Shown here: piece by piece, positions 57,401 through 64,000 of the stretch
How positions within the stretch are numbered: position 1 is the stretch's first letter
Layout: each line of letters opens with the position of its first letter
Source of the DNA: Umezawaea beigongshangensis
Lineage (GTDB): Bacteria; Actinomycetota; Actinomycetes; Mycobacteriales; Pseudonocardiaceae
DNA: 64,000 nt
Assembly: GCF_016464305.1 (NCBI RefSeq)
Contig: NZ_JAEIOJ010000001.1
Location: 248,001 to 312,000 of the forward strand
Direction of reading: 5' to 3'
Program-made: the position numbers and the translations under genes
Notes under the pieces: model-generated
Database searches by the model: none
What the model was told of the DNA's origin: nothing
Seen by the model: only the letters and a program-made list of their open reading frames with translations

Positions 57401-57532
57401 GGGGAACTCCAGCGACGGCAGGAGCTCCTGCTTGAGGGAGGGGATGGCGAAGATCCCGAAGATCGTGGCGGTGATCGCCACCAGCGCCACGAGGGCGCGG
57501 TTCGCGAGGCTGACTCTGGCCAGCGAGGTCAT
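54437..57532 (-). CDS. RND efflux transporter (HAE/AcrB-like)
   Basis: 1031 residues with the duplicated RND layout: one helix plus a large external loop plus six helices, twice. LANRALVALVAITATIFGIF is the first helix. LNILTLGGLTIAIGRVVDDS (then IVVLENI) contains the TM4 proton-relay aspartates, and LGVPALIGVLMLVGIVVTNA is the TM10-11 region. Two glycine-rich stretches occur in the second external loop (SGGGGFAAFAGGG and GAGGGGGFN). No membrane-fusion or outer-membrane partner is adjacent. A GGAG site precedes ATG 57532. A divergent MarR gene likely controls it. Confidence 0.9.
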   Translation of the reverse strand: MTSLARVSLANRALVALVAITATIFGIFAIPSLKQELLPSLEFPAAVVVAPYLGATPELVEDQVAEPIESAVRAVDGVDAVTSTSRDGSATVQVEFEYGTPVGDAVSDLQQAINRISSQLPEDVEPTVVAGSTANLPAVVLAVSSDADQRQLADDLRRSVLPELQAITGVREATVTGARADRVVVTPNGAALAAARVQPTAVADVLRSNGVSIPAGSLTDGEQSLNVQVGQKLTSVDEVRGLYLPGAQLVRLGDVATVEQVATDATSITRTNGQDSLGVSLTLTPDGNAVDVSHRVRELLPSLTTALGGGGALTVVFDQAPFVEKSIEGLTTEGALGLAFAVLVILVFLFSVRSTLVTAVSIPLSVVIALIALWAGGLSLNILTLGGLTIAIGRVVDDSIVVLENIKRHLGYGEDKQRAVLDGVKEVAGAVTASTLTTVAVFLPIALTGGMVGELFSAFAITVTVALLASLLVSLTVIPVLAYWFLRPSAGETSEEEVVEQERRSFLQRAYLPVLRFATTRRWATVLVAVLLFGGTLALVPRLETNFIDSSGQNTLSIRQELPPGTGLAATDAAAKRVEEVLADVDAVETHQVTIGSGGGGFAAFAGGGDTGTASFSITLAEDSDTAAVEQELRTRTEGLDGDITVGAGGGGGFNATSVEVAVQATDAEVLRTASEAVRAAVQDTPGLTDVTSDLAESTPRVQIALKREAAARAGLTDTTAGQVVAQAFRGAPVTQLSVDGEQLDVVLRSGAAPATLDEVRNLPLPTAAGIVRLGEVADVTEVAGPVQIKRVDGERSATVSATATEQNIGAVTADLQQRLDAVELPEGATFSIGGVSADQQDAFGDLGLALLVAVALVFTIMVVTFRSLIQPLILLVSIPFAATGAIVLLLVSGTPLGVPALIGVLMLVGIVVTNAIVLMDLINQYRAQGAGIIEAVVEGGRRRLRPILMTAAATIFALVPMALGVTGSGGFISQPLAIVVIGGLISSTLLTLVLVPTLYTVVENTKERIARRRAAKRGTPATPEPDLVDA

Positions 57533-57552
57533 GGCGGCTCCGTGGAAAAATG

Positions 57553-57596
57553 ATTAGCCCGAGGCAGACATTTAGCGTCAGGCGAAACATTAGCCC
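57553..57596. promoter_or_regulatory. Three TTAGC direct repeats at 18-bp spacing (probable MarR operator)
   Basis: TTAGC occurs at 57554-57558, 57572-57576 and 57590-57594, each 18 bp apart. The outer two share ATTAGCCC, and the middle one reads TTTAGCG. They fill the 92-nt divergent gap between the RND and marR starts, where a regulator of both would bind. MarR proteins usually prefer palindromes, so the direct phasing is notable. Confidence 0.5.
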
Positions 57597-57612
57597 ATCT
57601 GCGCGAGGCTGT

Positions 57613-57618
57613 TACCGT
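57613..57618 (+). promoter_or_regulatory. Candidate -10 box, leaderless marR-type gene
   Basis: TACCGT followed by 6 nt and then GTG 57625. Confidence 0.45.
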
Positions 57619-57624
57619 CACCCG

Positions 57625-58071
57625 GTGCTTGACGGGGAGAAGGACGAGCTGATCGCCCGCGTGCTGACCGCGCAGTACCGGTTGGAGCGACTGGTCGCCT
57701 CGTCGCACGCGAACCCGCTGCTCTCGCTGCACCTGACGATGCAGCAGCTCAAGGTGCTGGTGATCCTCTTCCGCGAGGACGCGTGCTCCAGCCAGGACCT
57801 CACCCGCGCGCTCGGGGTCAGCTCGGCGACCGTCACGGGCATCGTGGACCGGCTCGCGGCGCAGGACCTGGTGGCCAGGAGGGAGGACCCGCACGACCGG
57901 CGGGTGCGCCTGGTCGAGCCGACCGAGGCGGGACGCGCGCTCGTCCGCACGTTGCAGGAGCAGGGTTCGCAGCACATGCGCGCCCTGCTGGCGCGGCTGA
58001 CCGACGACGAGCTGCGCGACCTGGAGCGCATCGTGAACCGGCTGCACGAGGTGGCCCAGCAGGACGGGTGA
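57625..58071 (+). CDS. MarR family transcriptional regulator
   Basis: 148 residues, a typical MarR size. QQLKVLVILFREDACSSQDL, TRALGVSSATVTGIVDRLAA and QDLVARREDPHDRRVRLVEP give the winged helix-turn-helix with its basic wing (DPHDRR). It is expected to repress the divergent RND gene until a small molecule releases it. The start is GTG 57625: the frame is open to 57550, but a TACCGT box 6 nt upstream and the repeat-rich intergenic region argue for the later start. Confidence 0.9.
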   Translation: MLDGEKDELIARVLTAQYRLERLVASSHANPLLSLHLTMQQLKVLVILFREDACSSQDLTRALGVSSATVTGIVDRLAAQDLVARREDPHDRRVRLVEPTEAGRALVRTLQEQGSQHMRALLARLTDDELRDLERIVNRLHEVAQQDG

Positions 58072-58103
58072 CCCGGCGGCGGGGCTGATGCCGCCACCGG
58101 GTC
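58070..58103. terminator. Terminator between marR-type gene and rnj
   Basis: 58070-58082 pairs with 58091-58103 with one mismatch, starting at the marR stop and facing the rnj stop at 58112. Confidence 0.65.
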
Positions 58104-58111
58104 CCGAGAGG

Positions 58112-61370
<3,259 letters not shown>

Positions 61371-61377
61371 GGCGCAC

Positions 61378-61383
61378 ACGCTA
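61378..61383 (-). promoter_or_regulatory. Candidate -10 box, leaderless DinB-fold gene
   Basis: TAGCGT on the minus strand, 7 nt before ATG 61370; identical hexamer and spacing to the dapA box. Confidence 0.55.
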
Positions 61384-61391
61384 CGCCGTGA

Positions 61392-62816
61392 TCACTTGCC
61401 GGTGTCGGCGACCAGCGCGTCCATCTCGGCGTGATCGGTCCGCCACAGCACGCAGTAGACGTCGCGCTCGCCGTCGGACGCGGAGTAGTCGGTCTTCCAC
61501 TCCGCCTGCGACGGCACCACGGCGGCGTACCGGAAGACCTCGTCCTTGTTCTCGACCGGCACGACGCCCGAGGTGAAGTACATCGTGCAGAGGTTCTCGG
61601 CGTAGGAGGCGAGGCGCTGCGCGCCGGGGTGGGGCACCGTGGCCGCGGAGCCGAACGGCGTCGCGTCGGCGAACACCTCGATCCGGTGGGGGTCGGTGCA
61701 GGTGGCGGAGCTGATCCGCACGGTGTCGCCGAGGAAGTCGTCGCCGCAGGACCTCGCGCTGAGCGTGAACTCGGGCAGCGTCCCGCCGGTGCCGTAGGTG
61801 ACGGTGGGCTGCATCGCCTCGGGCGGTCCCGGCGGGCCGAAGAACAGCCGGTCGACGTAGATCCCGGCGGCGAACAGCAGGACGGCGGCGAACGCGGCGG
61901 CGGCGATCAGGAGGTTGCGCCGCCACGCCGGCCGGACGCCGGGCGGCGTGTACGTCACGGTGGCCGGTGTCCCGTTCGGCGGCGTGCCCGCGTTCGCGTG
62001 CTGGAGCAGCGAGCGGGCCTGCGCGCCGGACAGCCGCACCGCGGGGTCGGTCACGAGCAGACCGCTGATGACGGCGGCGAGCACGCCCTGCGCCCTGGTC
62101 AGCCGGGGTGTCTCGTTCATGATCGCGTGCAGGGTCGACGCCGTGGAGGAGCGCTCGTAGGGGTTGTACCCCTCGACGGCGAAGCAGAGGGTCGCGCCCA
62201 GTGCCCACAGGTCGGACGCGGGACCGGCCGCGTGCCCCTGGATGCGCTCGGGCGACAGGTAGGCCGGTGAGCCGATCAGGCTGCCGCTGGTGGTCAGCCG
62301 CGGGTCGTCCACGGCCTGCGCGATGCCGAAGTCGGTGAGCTTGACCCGGCCGTCCGGGCGCACCATGAGGTTGCCGGGCTTGACGTCGCGGTGCACGATG
62401 CCCGCCGCGTGCGCGGCCTCCAGCGCCGACAGCACCTGCTCCGCGACGGCGGCCACCCGCTCCTGGGGCATCGGCCCCCGCTGGGCGACGATCGCCGACA
62501 GCGTCGCGGCCTCGACCAGCTCCATCACGATGTAGGTGAGGCCGTGCTCGGCGACCACGTCGAACACCGTGACCACGGCGGGGTCGTTGAGGCGCCCCGC
62601 CGTGCGGGCCTCGCGCAGCACCCGCTCCTCCAGCACGCGCCGCTCCTCCGGCGGGACGCCGTCGGGCAGGTGCAGCTCCTTGATGGCGACGTGGCGACCG
62701 ATCACGTCGTCCTGCGCGCGCCACACGACGCCCATACCACCGCGCCCCAGTTCGGCGAGCAGGGTGTACCTGCCCGCGATGACGCGCGGCTGCACGACGC
62801 CTTGCGGTCCACTCAC
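61392..62816 (-). CDS. Membrane serine/threonine protein kinase with Cys-containing outer domain
   Basis: 474 residues. The kinase domain (about 15-265) is complete: ELGRGGMGVVWRAQD (glycine loop), HVAIKELHLP (Lys), GIVHRDVKPGNLMV (catalytic loop), LTDFGIAQAVDD (DFG) and GSPAYLSPE. A Pro/Thr linker, one membrane helix (LLIAAAAFAAVLLFAAGIYV) and an outer domain with four cysteines and CTDPHRIEVFADATPF follow; this resembles septum-formation-type domains. GTG 62816 has GGGGAG 8 nt upstream; GTG 62825 is the alternative. A near-paralogue lies directly upstream. Confidence 0.92.
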   Translation of the reverse strand: MSGPQGVVQPRVIAGRYTLLAELGRGGMGVVWRAQDDVIGRHVAIKELHLPDGVPPEERRVLEERVLREARTAGRLNDPAVVTVFDVVAEHGLTYIVMELVEAATLSAIVAQRGPMPQERVAAVAEQVLSALEAAHAAGIVHRDVKPGNLMVRPDGRVKLTDFGIAQAVDDPRLTTSGSLIGSPAYLSPERIQGHAAGPASDLWALGATLCFAVEGYNPYERSSTASTLHAIMNETPRLTRAQGVLAAVISGLLVTDPAVRLSGAQARSLLQHANAGTPPNGTPATVTYTPPGVRPAWRRNLLIAAAAFAAVLLFAAGIYVDRLFFGPPGPPEAMQPTVTYGTGGTLPEFTLSARSCGDDFLGDTVRISSATCTDPHRIEVFADATPFGSAATVPHPGAQRLASYAENLCTMYFTSGVVPVENKDEVFRYAAVVPSQAEWKTDYSASDGERDVYCVLWRTDHAEMDALVADTGK

Positions 62817-62910
62817 CGTCGTCACTCCCCAAGCGGTCGGGCCAGAGCCGGAACGCTACGTCAGACCCGGCGAACGGCCCAACGGTTTCGTCGAATCGAG
62901 ATGTCGCGGC

Positions 62911-64000
62911 TCACCCGGCCGCCGGGGCGGTGAGCGGGGCGCCGTCGGCGCGGGCGAGGACGCACAGGACCTCCTTGGCGCCCACGGTCTCGCCGTCGCG
63001 GTGGTTCCACTCGGCCTCCGACGGGACGAGGCCGGTGAAGGTCAGCGCGTCGCGGCCCTCCTGCGCCACGCGCAGGGTCCTGGCGTGCAGGTCGCAGTAG
63101 TGCAGGGCGTAGTCGCGGAACCACTGCTCACCGGGGTAGGGCACGTCGACGCCCTTGCTGGCGAGGTCGTAGAACGGGGTCTCGGCGGCGTAGCGCTCGA
63201 TCTGGTGCGGCACGGTGCACTCGACGTTCTGCAACCAGTCGAACGCGACGCCCTCCACGAGCGGTTCCTTGCCGCAGCCCGGCTCCCCCATCGCCCAGAC
63301 CGGGATCTGCCCCTGCCGGCCGAAGGTCATGGCGGTGACGTCCAGCTCGGTCACCGGGGCCGCGACCTGCTGCTCACCGGTGGCGGCGACCTCGGGCGCG
63401 GTGACCCGGCCGGTGGCGAACCCGGCGGCGAGCAGGGCGAGCACGGCCACGACCGCGGCGACGACGAGCGGCGCCTTCGCGCGGCCGGACCGCTGCCGCT
63501 GCGGCGGCGGGGCGGAGGAGACGGCGACCGGACCGGTCCCGCTCCCGCCGAGCAGCGCGGCGGCCTGGGTGGCGGTGAGCCTGGCGCGCGGGTCGGAGGC
63601 GAGCAGGCCGGAGATGGCGGCGGCCAGCGATCCCTGCGCGCGGTGCAGCTGCGGCGTCTCGTTCATGATCGCGTGCAGGGTGGAGGCGGTGGACGTGCGC
63701 TGGAACGGCGCCACGCCCTCCACGGCGTAGGCGAGGGTCGCGCCGAAGGCCCACAGGTCGGAGGCGGGCGTCGCGGGCTCACCGCGCACCCGTTCGGGCG
63801 ACAGGTAGGCCGGTGAGCCGACGATGGCGCCGTTCACGGTCAGCCCCGGGTCGTCCACGGCCTGCGCGATGCCGAAGTCGGTGAGCTTCACCTGGCCGTC
63901 CATGCCGACCATGATGTTGCCGGGCTTCACGTCGCGGTGCACGATCCCGGCCATGTGCGCGGCGTGCAGCGCGGACAGGACGCGCAGCCCGATGCCCACG
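62911..64000 (-). CDS. Second membrane Ser/Thr protein kinase (5' end outside window)
   Basis: At least 362 residues are visible; the N-terminal kinase lobe lies beyond the window. GIVHRDVKPGNIMVGMDGQV, LTDFGIAQAVDDPGLTVNGA and GSPAYLSPERVRGEPATPAS match the neighbouring kinase closely. STASTLHAIMNETPQL is shared almost word for word, so the pair arose by duplication. One membrane helix (VVAAVVAVLALLAAGFATG) leads to an outer domain with CTVPHQIERYAAETPF and the same cysteine spacing. The 94-nt gap between the two kinases holds a TAGCGT box at about 62855. Confidence 0.9.
   Translation of the reverse strand, partial: VGIGLRVLSALHAAHMAGIVHRDVKPGNIMVGMDGQVKLTDFGIAQAVDDPGLTVNGAIVGSPAYLSPERVRGEPATPASDLWAFGATLAYAVEGVAPFQRTSTASTLHAIMNETPQLHRAQGSLAAAISGLLASDPRARLTATQAAALLGGSGTGPVAVSSAPPPQRQRSGRAKAPLVVAAVVAVLALLAAGFATGRVTAPEVAATGEQQVAAPVTELDVTAMTFGRQGQIPVWAMGEPGCGKEPLVEGVAFDWLQNVECTVPHQIERYAAETPFYDLASKGVDVPYPGEQWFRDYALHYCDLHARTLRVAQEGRDALTFTGLVPSEAEWNHRDGETVGAKEVLCVLARADGAPLTAPAAG

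Noticed and set aside
54248-57553. 1101-codon plus-strand frame opposite the RND gene
   Set aside because: Low-complexity antisense shadow without a ribosome site or any domain.

Overview
The window looks like chromosomal core sequence of a high-GC actinobacterium. The best guess is the family Pseudonocardiaceae (Saccharothrix/Lentzea/Actinosynnema-like), inferred from gene content and protein style rather than from a database match. Supporting signs are very high GC, many GTG starts, GTGA/ATGA stop-start overlaps, a wag31-type DivIVA, a clgR-pspA-pspM stress locus, a SigD/ShbA-type sigma factor and an actinobacterial ileS T-box. There is no prophage, insertion sequence, CRISPR array, rRNA or tRNA that I can see.

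Layout. 1-2813: the 5' part of a K+/H+ antiporter (minus strand), then two overlapping sigma-factor-like genes (plus strand), the first preceded by a 9-codon micro-ORF. 2814-6489: terminator hairpins, ileS and its T-box leader. 6604-7720: a small secreted protein and a membrane protein of unknown function. 7766-27975 (minus strand): the division and cell-wall (dcw) cluster. In transcription order it reads mraZ, rsmH, ftsL-like, ftsI, murE, murF, mraY, murD, ftsW, murG, murC, ftsQ, a broken DinB-like remnant, ftsZ, pgeF, yggS, sepF, yggT and wag31. 28478-33329 (plus strand): moxR, DUF58 and transglutaminase genes. 33405-38324 (minus strand): DUF3040, a small membrane protein, a Crp/Fnr regulator, dinB polymerase and two coupled sigma factors.

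38471-43299: a methyltransferase divergent from an orphan ParA, then nei-like glycosylase, pyrD and a uracil-type permease. 43476-48750 (minus strand): rimO, pgsA, pncC, then clgR, pspA and pspM. 48910-53455: N-acetylglutamate synthase-type argA, a MerR regulator, a secreted phospholipase A2 and ftsK. 53554-58071: a PlsC acyltransferase, an RND exporter and its divergent MarR regulator. 58112-64000 (minus strand): rnj, dapA, a DinB-fold protein and two tandem membrane Ser/Thr kinases, the second cut by the window edge.

How it works together. Most of the window builds and divides the cell wall: precursor synthesis (murC-F, mraY, murG, dapA), septum machinery (ftsZ, ftsQ, ftsL-like, ftsW, ftsI, sepF, wag31, ftsK), and envelope stress handling (clgR, pspA, pspM, pgsA). 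Several control elements are readable in the DNA. They are the AUC-reading T-box before ileS, a four-repeat MraZ operator over the mraZ promoter, a ClgR-type palindrome before clgR, an ECF-type promoter before pspA, phased TTAGC repeats between marR and the RND gene, and about ten starts that look leaderless, with a TANNNT box 6-8 nt before the initiation codon.
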